Both the position numbers and the translations under genes were made by a program. Shown in pieces: positions 1-5,268 of a DNA stretch of 7,147 nt. This DNA is from JBOHUX01 sp050734915 (GTDB lineage: Bacteria; Chloroflexota; Dormibacteria; Dormibacterales; Dormibacteraceae), in contig JBOHUX010000123.1 in assembly GCA_050734915.1 (NCBI GenBank), positions 1 through 7,147 of the forward strand, given 5' to 3'. The notes below the pieces were generated by a model, which was not told where the DNA came from, made no database searches, and saw only the letters and a program-made list of their open reading frames with translations. Position 1 is the first letter of the stretch. Each line of letters starts with the position of its first letter.

Positions 1-28
1 GTTTCTCCTTGTGGGTGTGAAGGTCCGC

Positions 29-34
29 AAAGGA
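29..34 (+). promoter_or_regulatory. Shine-Dalgarno-like AAAGGA before the ATG at 41
   Basis: AAAGGA sits 6 bases before an ATG at 41 that is in frame with the sigma-factor gene. It is a better ribosome-binding match than anything before the ATGs at 218 or 227. If used, it would give the sigma factor a 62-residue N-terminal extension. That extension is Arg/Gly/Pro/Ser-rich, resembles no sigma-factor region, and is partly read through a duplicated segment in a different frame. I regard it as a possible alternative start, not the preferred one. Confidence 0.25.
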
Positions 35-71
35 TGATCGATGGTCGTCTTCTATCCAGGCCTCTCAGACC

Positions 72-76
72 GGAAC
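72..76 (+). promoter_or_regulatory. Possible ECF-type -35 element (GGAAC)
   Basis: GGAAC is the -35 core recognised by many ECF sigma factors, and such genes are often self-activated. This copy lies about 150 bases before the likely sigma start. No convincing CGTC-like -10 element occurs at 16-17 bases; the nearest candidates are CGTCC at 87 (too close) and CGCT at 97 (20 bases away). The site is suggestive by position only. Confidence 0.2.
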
Positions 77-95
77 TCGTACACCACGTCCGTGG

Positions 96-221
96 ACGCT
101 AACCGTTCCGGTGGCCACCGACACCGGGCAGGTGGTCCGATTCGACCTCCGGGCGCGTCGGTTTCAGCAGATGTCGAGGTGGCGAGGAGCCGTCGGGGCG
201 CGGGCGCGTCGCCTCGGATGA
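96..221 (+). pseudogene. Remnant 3' end of a second anti-sigma-like gene
   Basis: Read in frame 3, this stretch encodes TLTVPVATDTGQVVRFDLRA followed by RRFQ. It matches the C-terminus of the anti-sigma protein encoded at 772-1443, which ends with TDTGQVVRFDLRARRFQ. Where that gene has its TAG stop, this copy has CAG, and the frame runs on for about 17 more codons to a TGA at 219-221. That TGA overlaps an ATG at 218 that is in frame with the sigma gene. The frame is closed upstream by a TGA at 18-20 and has no ATG, so only a fragment is present. It may be the scar of a tandem duplication of the sigma/anti-sigma cassette; the rest of the paralog could lie left of the window or have been lost. 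Confidence 0.5.
117..203 (+). repeat. Direct repeat, copy 1 (of 1390-1476)
   Basis: Aligns without gaps to 1390-1476 at an offset of 1273 bases. The core 117-191 differs at 5 of 75 positions: three are third-position or otherwise mild changes, and one turns the TAG stop of copy 2 into CAG. Similarity fades after 191 but is still visible to about 203. The repeat includes about 29 bases beyond the copy 2 stop codon, so non-coding sequence was duplicated as well and protein-level selection alone does not explain it. Confidence 0.85.
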
Positions 222-226
222 CGGGC

Positions 227-772
227 ATGAGTGAGCGCGAGGCGCAGGTGCGGGATGCACACGTCGCTCTCATCGCCCGTGCGAAGGCGGGGGATCCGAA
301 TGCCTTCGACGACCTGGTCCGACCACTGTTGGGGCCTGCGTACAGGCTCTCATATTCGATGCTCCTGGATCGCCAGGAAGCGGAAGATGCGGTTCAAGAA
401 GGGTGTTTCAAGGCGTGGCGCAAGGTCAGCAGCTTCCGCTACGGCTCGGCCTTCCGGCCCTGGTTCATGACGATCGTGTCCAATCAGTGCCGGAGCATCC
501 GTCGCCGGTCATGGTGGTCGGTCCTGAAGTTGAACGAGACGCCTGACAGACCGGCCCACAGTGAACCAGACGGAGTCCTCGACCTTCAGGGCGCGCTCGA
601 GAAACTCCCCCGGTCGGACCGCGCTCTGCTGACGCTGAGGTATTACATGGATCTCCCCGTCGACGAGGTAGCACAGATTCTGGGAATCTCAGCCAGCGCC
701 ACGAAGAGTCGCATGCACAGGCTGCTGCTTCGTCTTCGCCCTGAGCTGGAGCTGTCCGAGGAGGTGAGGTGA
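227..772 (+). CDS. ECF-family RNA polymerase sigma factor (sigma-70 type)
   Basis: A small alternative sigma factor that would direct RNA polymerase to a dedicated promoter set when its anti-sigma partner releases it. From the ATG at 227 it is 181 residues, typical for ECF factors. Region 2 spans about residues 27-94: AFDDLVRPLLGPAYRLSYSM, then the DRQEAEDAVQEGCFKAW helix and the FRPWFMTIVSNQCRSIRRR segment that normally contacts the -10 element. Region 4 spans about 119-171: ALEKLPRSDRALLTLRYYMD, then a helix-turn-helix around LPVDEVAQILGISASATKSR that would bind the -35. The stop overlaps the next ATG as TGATG, so the two genes are probably translationally coupled. The start is uncertain: in-frame ATGs at 218 (ATGA overlap with the upstream remnant frame) and 41 are alternatives, and none of the near ones has a strong ribosome-binding site. 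I preferred 227 because family homology begins right after it. The ECF subgroup cannot be set by eye. Confidence 0.9.
   Translation: MSEREAQVRDAHVALIARAKAGDPNAFDDLVRPLLGPAYRLSYSMLLDRQEAEDAVQEGCFKAWRKVSSFRYGSAFRPWFMTIVSNQCRSIRRRSWWSVLKLNETPDRPAHSEPDGVLDLQGALEKLPRSDRALLTLRYYMDLPVDEVAQILGISASATKSRMHRLLLRLRPELELSEEVR
758..769 (+). promoter_or_regulatory. Strong Shine-Dalgarno setting the anti-sigma start
   Basis: The last codons of the sigma gene contain GAGGAGGTGAGG; its GGAGG core lies 7 bases before the ATG at 772. This supports ATG 772 (or the adjacent GTG 769) as the start and coupled translation with the sigma gene. Confidence 0.6.
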
Positions 773-1443
773 TGGACGAGAACGGTCTCCGGCGAGAGGT
801 ACGCAGCTGGGTCGAGAGCTTCGCTCCGCCCAGCCCCGCGCTGGAGAGCAACGTCTCGGTGAGAAACCAGGCCCTTGTGCATCAAGGCGCCCCTCGACAA
901 TGGTCGGTGCTGATCGCCGCCGTTCTGGCAGTGATTGTCGTCGTCGGGTTTTACCTCGCCTCCCAGAGGCTCCACCATGGGGTGCCGGCGGCTCCATCTC
1001 CCAGAGGTTCATCGATAACTCAGTACCATCGCCCGCAGATGGTGGGACCGAAGGTGATACCAGCCAGTCCCAACGGAGTGTCGCCACCCGACCCGATGCC
1101 CGTCGCGGGCATCAGCGAGGTCCGACAGGGCCCCTTCTCGCCAATGGAGTTCACCGTCCGCAATTCCTGGATCGGGCCGCAGGGGTCGAGCTGGCTGTTC
1201 GTCTACGCAGGGGGAGGGCGCGTTAACCCCGGCGAGGGCCCCGCCGTAGTTCCCGGGCTGCGGATCTTCGTGATGTCGCGCGACGCCGAGGGTCACGACC
1301 ATGAGGCGGCGGCCGGCACCTACCTGGATCGAAGTGCCGACAGCGCCCTGACCGTCACCTCGGTGACCGCTTCGCTGATGACGCTGCGGACCGACACCGG
1401 GCAGGTGGTCCGGTTTGACCTCCGGGCGCGTCGGTTTCAATAG
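772..1443 (+). CDS. Probable membrane anti-sigma factor, single pass, non-zinc
   Basis: Encodes 223 residues from ATG 772 (GTG 769 would add one). Layout: a cytosolic N-terminus of about 43 residues with a short amphipathic stretch (LRREVRSWVESFAP), one transmembrane helix at about 45-64 (SVLIAAVLAVIVVVGFYLA), a Pro/Ser-rich linker at about 70-110, and an extracytoplasmic domain to the end with alternating hydrophobic stretches suggesting beta structure (MEFTVRNSWIG, SSWLFVYAGGG, LRIFVMS, ALTVTSVTASLMTLR, GQVVRFDLRA). Position directly after the sigma gene, TGATG coupling and this topology make an anti-sigma role likely: the N-terminus would hold the sigma factor and the outer domain would sense a signal or bind a further partner. 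There is no HxxxCxxC zinc motif, and the protein has no cysteine. I do not recognise the extracytoplasmic domain. Its last residues and 3' flank are duplicated at 117-203. It could instead be a sigma-cotranscribed membrane protein of other function. Confidence 0.7.
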   Translation: MDENGLRREVRSWVESFAPPSPALESNVSVRNQALVHQGAPRQWSVLIAAVLAVIVVVGFYLASQRLHHGVPAAPSPRGSSITQYHRPQMVGPKVIPASPNGVSPPDPMPVAGISEVRQGPFSPMEFTVRNSWIGPQGSSWLFVYAGGGRVNPGEGPAVVPGLRIFVMSRDAEGHDHEAAAGTYLDRSADSALTVTSVTASLMTLRTDTGQVVRFDLRARRFQ

Positions 1444-1476
1444 ACGTCGAGGTGGCGAGGAGCCATCCTGGCCCGG
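1390..1476 (+). repeat. Direct repeat, copy 2 (of 117-203)
   Basis: This copy covers the last 18 codons and stop of the anti-sigma gene plus about 33 following bases. It is nearly identical to 117-203 (5 differences in the 75-base core, no gaps). Here the frame ends at the TAG at 1441-1443, which reads CAG in the other copy. Confidence 0.85.
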
Positions 1477-1512
1477 CCTGCTCAGGGGTGTATGCGTGTC
1501 CCTGCCCGGGAC
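1472..1512 (+). terminator. Nested inverted repeats, possible terminator
   Basis: CCCGG (1472-1476) can pair with CCGGG (1506-1510), and inside it CAGGG (1483-1487) with CCCTG (1500-1504). Alternatively GTCCC (1498-1502) pairs with GGGAC (1508-1512). The structure lies about 30 bases after the anti-sigma stop and before the MerR gene, where a transcript end would be expected. There is no T-run and the internal loop is asymmetric (6 versus 1 base), so a factor-independent terminator is unproven. The remaining gene-free DNA (about 1513-1596) shows only a TACACT box at 1589-1594, discussed with the MerR gene. Confidence 0.3.
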
Positions 1513-1596
1513 GAACGTGTGGTGATCCCAACCCCGACACTCTGATTGGTCGGCGCGCGCCACAGAGGGGCGGCCGGTGGGGCCGGGGTACACTCG

Positions 1597-2082
1597 ATGG
1601 CGACACGAATGATCGCCGAGGATGACGGCCTCCGGATCGAGGCGGTGGCGCGGCGCACCGCCCTGACCAAGCGGACCATCCGCTACTACGAGGAACTGGG
1701 CCTCATCGAGGCCGTCTCCCGCTCCGGTTCCGGGCAGCGGCTCTACTCGGCTGGCGACATCATGCGGATCGAGCGCGTGCGCGATCTCAAGCGCGCGGTC
1801 GGTCTCTCACTGGCCGAGATCCAGGAACTGCTCGACGCGGAGGCGGTCCGGGACCGGCTCCGCGAGCGGTACAGGGCCACAGAGGACGCCGGCGAGCGGA
1901 GCGCCATGATCGCCGAGGCGATAGAGGTCGTCTCTCGGCAGCTCGGGCTCATCACCCGCAAGCGGGAGGCGCTGGCCGGCCTTCAGATCGAATATGAGGA
2001 CCGGCTGGCCAGGCTCCGGGAGGCGGAGCGCCAGCTCACCGACGGCGGCGCCGGGGCGCGCCCGGTCTCCGCCAACCCCTGA
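1597..2082 (+). CDS. MerR-family transcriptional regulator
   Basis: A 161-residue DNA-binding regulator. The winged helix-turn-helix occupies about residues 12-50: LRIEAVARRTALTKRTIRYY followed by EELGLIEAVSRSGSGQRLYS, the classic RYYEELGLI...R.YS signature. The second helical unit is at about 53-80 (DIMRIERVRDLKRAVGLSLA, EIQELLD), and a long heptad-rich dimerisation helix at about 84-147. There is no cysteine, so thiol metal or redox sensing as in MerR, CueR or SoxR is unlikely; the short C-terminus after the coiled coil also leaves little room for a large ligand domain. It lies 71 bases before the aminotransferase gene on the same strand and is the obvious candidate regulator of it. Start choice: ATG 1597 has GGGG 8 bases upstream. 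However, a -10-like TACACT at 1589-1594 would put transcription start near 1601, which would favour the in-frame ATG at 1609. A TTG at 1546 is possible but less likely. Confidence 0.92.
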   Translation: MATRMIAEDDGLRIEAVARRTALTKRTIRYYEELGLIEAVSRSGSGQRLYSAGDIMRIERVRDLKRAVGLSLAEIQELLDAEAVRDRLRERYRATEDAGERSAMIAEAIEVVSRQLGLITRKREALAGLQIEYEDRLARLREAERQLTDGGAGARPVSANP

Positions 2083-2097
2083 CCCGGCCGCGCCGGG
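2083..2097 (+). terminator. Perfect GC hairpin right after the MerR stop
   Basis: CCCGGC (2083-2088), loop CGC, GCCGGG (2092-2097): a 6-bp perfect stem starting at the base after the TGA. No T-run follows, so it may be a weak terminator, an mRNA 3'-end stabiliser, or chance in GC-rich DNA. Confidence 0.35.
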
Positions 2098-2112
2098 TAC
2101 GAATTTCGAATG
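2098..2112 (+). promoter_or_regulatory. AT-rich dyad, candidate operator
   Basis: TACGAATTTCGAATG is an AT-rich island within GC-rich flanks. It contains the dyad CGAA-T-TTCG, an overlapping TTCGAA palindrome, and a direct repeat CGAAT-TT-CGAAT. It lies in the only intergenic space between the MerR gene and the aminotransferase, just upstream of the possible promoter at 2111-2138, so it could be a regulator-binding site. No MerR-type promoter with a 19-20 base spacer could be fitted clearly. Confidence 0.3.
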
Positions 2113-2138
2113 GACGGAAGCGGGGCCGCCCATGTAAC
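2111..2138 (+). promoter_or_regulatory. Possible promoter of the aminotransferase-permease operon
   Basis: TGGACG (2111-2116, 4 of 6 matches to TTGACA) and TGTAAC (2133-2138, 4 of 6 to TATAAT) are separated by 16 bases. Initiation would fall near 2145, leaving a leader under 10 bases before the ATG at 2154. This fits the absence of a Shine-Dalgarno sequence there. Both boxes are weak matches. Confidence 0.3.
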
Positions 2139-2153
2139 GTCGCACTGACCACC

Positions 2154-3533
2154 ATGGCATCCGCTGCAAAGTTCGCGTCGCGGGGCGAGGAGCTGCGCGA
2201 GCTCCGGGAGCGGTTCCTGCCGCGCGGCATCACCGCCTCACATCCCATCTTCGCGGCCCGCGCCCTCGGCTCCCAGCTCTGGGACGTCGATGGCAACGTC
2301 TACATCGACTTCGCGGGCGGGATCGGGGTCCTCAACGTCGGGCACAACCATCCCAGGATCATCCGGGCGATCGAGGAGCAACTGGAGAGCCTCACCCACA
2401 GCGCCTTCCAGGTCGCCATGTACGAGCCCTACCTCCGGTTGGCCGAGCGGCTCTGCGGGATCGCTCCCGGCGACGGTCCCAAGAAGGCGATCTTCTTCAG
2501 CACCGGAGCGGAGGCGGTCGAGAACGCCGTCAAGATCGCCCGCGCCCACACCGGGCGCCCGGCCCTGATCAGCTTCTCCAACTCCTTCCACGGGCGCACG
2601 CTGCTCGGCCTCAGCCTGACCGGTACGGCGGCCCCGTACAAGCAGAACTTCGGCCCCTTCGCGCCTGAGATCTACCGGGCTCCCTACCCGTACGAGTACC
2701 ACGGCTGGACGTCGGAGCTGGCGATCGGAGCCCTGGAGGACCTCTTCGCCTCCGAGGTATCCCCCGACCGCGTGGCGGCCGTGATCATCGAGCCCGTCCT
2801 CGGCGAGGGGGGCTTCGTGCCCGCGCCGCGGCCGTTCCTGCGCGAGCTGCGGCGCATCACCGAGGCCCACGGCATCCTCCTCATCGCCGACGAGATCCAG
2901 AGCGGCTACGGCCGCACGGGACGGATGTTCGCGATTGAGCACAGCGGCGTCGTGCCCGACCTGATGGCGGTCGCGAAGAGCATCGCGGCCGGGCTCCCGC
3001 TGTCGGGCGTGGTGGGGAGGGCGGAGGTGATGGACGCGCCCGACCCGGGCGGTCTCGGAGGAACCTACGGGGGCAACCCGGTCGCCTGCGCGGCCGGGCT
3101 GGCGGTGCTCCAGGTAATGGAGGAGGAGGGGCTGGTCGCCCGCGCCGCGACCCTCGGCTCGCTGCTCGAGGAGCGACTGGGGGAGTGGGGCCGGCGCCAC
3201 CCGATCGTTGGCGACGTCCGCGTGCTCGGCGCGATGGCGGGCATCGAGCTGGTGCGGGACCGTGGCTCTCGCGAGCCCGCGACCGGGGAGGCGGCCCGCG
3301 TCATCGACGAGTGCCGCCGGCACGGCCTCCTCGCCCTGCGCGCCGGCCAGGCACACAACGTGATCCGCACTCTGATGCCGCTCAGCATCCCCGACGCGAT
3401 GCTGGACGAGGGGCTGGAGACGCTGGAGGCGGCCATCGCCGCCGCTTCGCGCACCTTGAACGCGGCTGCCGGGCGCCGTTTGAGCCGGGCGGTTCCGGCC
3501 ACCGATCGAGGAGGGAGACCGAGCGATGAGTGA
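2154..3533 (+). CDS. gabT: Class-III PLP aminotransferase, 4-aminobutyrate aminotransferase type
   Basis: A 459-residue cytosolic fold-type I PLP enzyme, close to the usual GabT length of about 430-460. It should transfer the omega-amino group of 4-aminobutyrate (or a similar omega-amino acid) to 2-oxoglutarate, giving succinate semialdehyde and glutamate. Visible active-site features: the STGAEAVENAVKIAR phosphate-binding segment (116-130), FHGRT (145-149), EPVLGEGGF with Glu218, IADEIQSGYGRTG with the PLP-nitrogen Asp246, Schiff-base Lys275 in AVAKSIAAGLPLSG, Thr304 in GGTYGGNP, and Arg405 in HNVIRTLMPL. These line up at a constant offset of 7 with Glu211, Asp239, Lys268, Thr297 and Arg398 as I remember them for E. 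coli GabT. The Glu/Arg switch pair supports omega-amino substrates. The last 30 or so residues are a non-conserved tail. No Shine-Dalgarno precedes ATG 2154. The permease gene overlaps its end, indicating an operon. Related specificities (5-aminovalerate, beta-alanine, ornithine, putrescine) cannot be excluded. Confidence 0.93.
   Translation: MASAAKFASRGEELRELRERFLPRGITASHPIFAARALGSQLWDVDGNVYIDFAGGIGVLNVGHNHPRIIRAIEEQLESLTHSAFQVAMYEPYLRLAERLCGIAPGDGPKKAIFFSTGAEAVENAVKIARAHTGRPALISFSNSFHGRTLLGLSLTGTAAPYKQNFGPFAPEIYRAPYPYEYHGWTSELAIGALEDLFASEVSPDRVAAVIIEPVLGEGGFVPAPRPFLRELRRITEAHGILLIADEIQSGYGRTGRMFAIEHSGVVPDLMAVAKSIAAGLPLSGVVGRAEVMDAPDPGGLGGTYGGNPVACAAGLAVLQVMEEEGLVARAATLGSLLEERLGEWGRRHPIVGDVRVLGAMAGIELVRDRGSREPATGEAARVIDECRRHGLLALRAGQAHNVIRTLMPLSIPDAMLDEGLETLEAAIAAASRTLNAAAGRRLSRAVPATDRGGRPSDE
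3508..3517 (+). promoter_or_regulatory. Strong Shine-Dalgarno of the permease gene
   Basis: GAGGAGGGAG lies 8 bases before the ATG at 3526, inside the end of the aminotransferase gene. It fixes the permease start and gives it independent initiation despite the overlapping frames. Confidence 0.7.
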
Positions 3534-5139
3534 GACCGCTCCGCCCCCCGGGGGCGCGACCGACGCCGACGCCGCGCGGCTGGGGCAGTTCGGCTACAAG
3601 CAGGAGCTGAGGCGCGCCCTCAACCTGTTCGAGAACTTCGCCGTCGCCTTCTGCTACCTGTCGCCGATGGTCGGCATCTATTCGCTGTTCGTGCTCGGGG
3701 TGGGCAGCGGCGGCCCCCGCTACCTGTGGCTGATGCCGATCGTCGTCGCCGGCCAGGCGCTGGTGGCGCTCGTCTTCGCCGAGCTGGGCAGCCATTACCC
3801 GGTCGCGGGCGCGCTCTTCCAATGGGGCAAGAACCTGATCGGCCCTGGCTACGGCTGGTGGGTGGGCTGGCTCTACGGCTGGGCGCTGATCATCACCGTC
3901 GCCTCGGTGGACACCGGCATCGTCCTCTATGCCACGCCGCTCATCAACCAGTACTTCCACACCCGCATCAACGCGGTCGATCCCAACATGGTCCTGCTCT
4001 TCACGCTCGTGCTGATCGCGATCCAGACCTTCTTCAACGTCGTCGGCGTGCGCCTGCTGGGCCTCATCTCGAAGATCGGCGTCTACGTGGAGATACTCGG
4101 CACCTTCGGGATCGCCGTCGTGCTGGCCATCGCCGGCTTTCACCACGGGCTCGGCTTTCTGTTCGACACCCACGGCACCGAGTCGGCCGCGACCAATCCG
4201 CTGGGGGTCTCCTTCGGTGGCAACTGGTGGCTGGGCGCGGCGCTGGTCGCCATCCTCGCCCACGTCTACATCTTCTACGGCTTCGAATCGGCCGGCGACG
4301 TGGCGGAGGAGGTGGTGCAGGCCTCGCGGCGGGTGCCGCGGGCGATCATCAGCTCGCTGCTGGTGGGCGGGCTCGCCAGCTTCGTGCTGGTCGGCGCGCT
4401 CATCCTCGCGATTCCAACCGGGTCCAAGGGGTTCACCCAGGCCGCCTCCTTCGCGGGCGGCGTGCCCTACATCATCGGCGCCAACATCTCCAGCCAGGCC
4501 ATCCAGACCATCATCCTGCTGCTCGTCTGCTTCGCCTTCTTCAGCTGCGGGACCGCGGTCCAGGCGGCCGCCGCCCGGGTCGCCTTCTCCTACTCCCGGG
4601 ACGCGGCGCTGCCCGGCAGCGCAGCCCTCCGGAAGGTCTCCGGCCGCTTCAAGACCCCCGTCAACGCGCTCCTCCTCGCCGCCGTCATCCCGGCCCTCTT
4701 CGCGCTCCTGGCGCATTACACGCCGACCAAGCCGATCCAGATCGCCTTCGTCACCTACCCGGCCAACGTCAACGCGCTGACGCTGCTGGTCTCCTTCGGG
4801 GTCTCCGGCATCTACCTCTCCTTCCTGCTCGTGGTGATCGGATCACTGGTCGCGCGCAGTCGCGGATGGCGGGCCGAAGGCGCCTTCCGGCTCGGCCGCT
4901 GGGCCTACCCGGTCACCGTCGGCGCCCTCGTCTACGGCTTCCTCATGCTGCTCAACATCGTCGTCCCGACCGGCATCAACAGCCCCAAGGGCGCGCTCTT
5001 CAACTACGACTGGATGACCCTCCTGGTGATGGTCGTGATCGTCATCATCGGCGCCATCTACTACCTGGCGGCAAGACCCCAGATCCGGATCGGCAGGGGG
5101 CGCCGCCGCGGGCCCGAGGAGGAGCCCGCCGTCAGCTGA
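3526..5139 (+). CDS. APC-superfamily amino acid permease (probable GABA/omega-amino acid)
   Basis: A 537-residue inner-membrane permease expected to import an amino acid by H+ or Na+ symport or exchange. The soluble N-terminus (1-33) ends with LGQFGYKQELRRALNLFENF, a signature I associate with the amino acid/choline transporter branch (TC 2.A.3.4) that includes GABA permeases. About 12 membrane segments are visible, near 34-59, 66-86, 107-134, 155-175, 182-204, 233-252, 275-297, 325-350, 378-397, 413-442, 457-482 and 497-515. Family landmarks are FAELGSHYPVAGALFQWGKN (84-103) after TM2 and YGFESAGDVAEEVVQASRRV with PRAI (251-274) after TM6. The C-terminus is a short Arg/Glu-rich tail. The ATG overlaps the aminotransferase stop by 8 bases, so the two are co-transcribed, and the pairing with a GabT-type enzyme is the main reason to propose GABA as substrate. 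Choline, ethanolamine or other amino acids remain possible. Confidence 0.9.
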   Translation: MSETAPPPGGATDADAARLGQFGYKQELRRALNLFENFAVAFCYLSPMVGIYSLFVLGVGSGGPRYLWLMPIVVAGQALVALVFAELGSHYPVAGALFQWGKNLIGPGYGWWVGWLYGWALIITVASVDTGIVLYATPLINQYFHTRINAVDPNMVLLFTLVLIAIQTFFNVVGVRLLGLISKIGVYVEILGTFGIAVVLAIAGFHHGLGFLFDTHGTESAATNPLGVSFGGNWWLGAALVAILAHVYIFYGFESAGDVAEEVVQASRRVPRAIISSLLVGGLASFVLVGALILAIPTGSKGFTQAASFAGGVPYIIGANISSQAIQTIILLLVCFAFFSCGTAVQAAAARVAFSYSRDAALPGSAALRKVSGRFKTPVNALLLAAVIPALFALLAHYTPTKPIQIAFVTYPANVNALTLLVSFGVSGIYLSFLLVVIGSLVARSRGWRAEGAFRLGRWAYPVTVGALVYGFLMLLNIVVPTGINSPKGALFNYDWMTLLVMVVIVIIGAIYYLAARPQIRIGRGRRRGPEEEPAVS

Positions 5140-5155
5140 GCCGCCCGCGATCGGC

Positions 5156-5185
5156 GCTCGACACCCGGCCGGGTCGCACTCGAGC
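5156..5185 (+). terminator. Hairpin after the permease gene, possible terminator
   Basis: GCTCGA (5156-5161) pairs with TCGAGC (5180-5185), enclosing the perfect 12-base palindrome ACCCGGCCGGGT (5163-5174). It begins 17 bases after the permease stop. No T-run follows, so it could be a U-less terminator or a transcript-stabilising structure. The rest of 5140-5268 holds short GC palindromes (5236-5245 and 5253-5262) and a TATGGT box at 5217, none convincing as a promoter. Confidence 0.4.
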
Positions 5186-5268
5186 GGGGGACAACATCTC
5201 CCGGACGGCTGTGCGGTATGGTGATATCGCCCCGCCCGGCGCCGGATCATCCCCGGGCCCGGCATCAC

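Noticed and set aside
1..102. Frame-1 open stretch from the window edge to a TAA at 100-102, with an ATG at 34
   Set aside because: Only 33 codons, Arg-rich, no recognisable similarity, and it overlaps the better-supported upstream region; could be a gene end but cannot be supported.
1546..1596. TTG start extending the MerR protein by 17 residues
   Set aside because: The extra residues are Gly/Ala/Arg-rich and precede the normal N-terminus of the family; ATG 1597 or 1609 is more credible.
2238..3356. Long minus-strand open frame (372 codons) opposite the aminotransferase
   Set aside because: Composition is Arg/Gly/Asp/Glu-rich with no domain; it is a by-product of GC-biased third positions in the convincing plus-strand gene.
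3382..4716. Long minus-strand open frame (444 codons) opposite the permease
   Set aside because: Low-complexity Glu/Asp/Gly/Arg/His translation, spans two well-supported genes, no recognisable motif.
5236..5262. Short palindromes CCGGCGCCGG and CCGGGCCCGG upstream of the glycosyltransferase
   Set aside because: Ten-base all-GC palindromes are expected by chance in such GC-rich DNA and have no promoter context.
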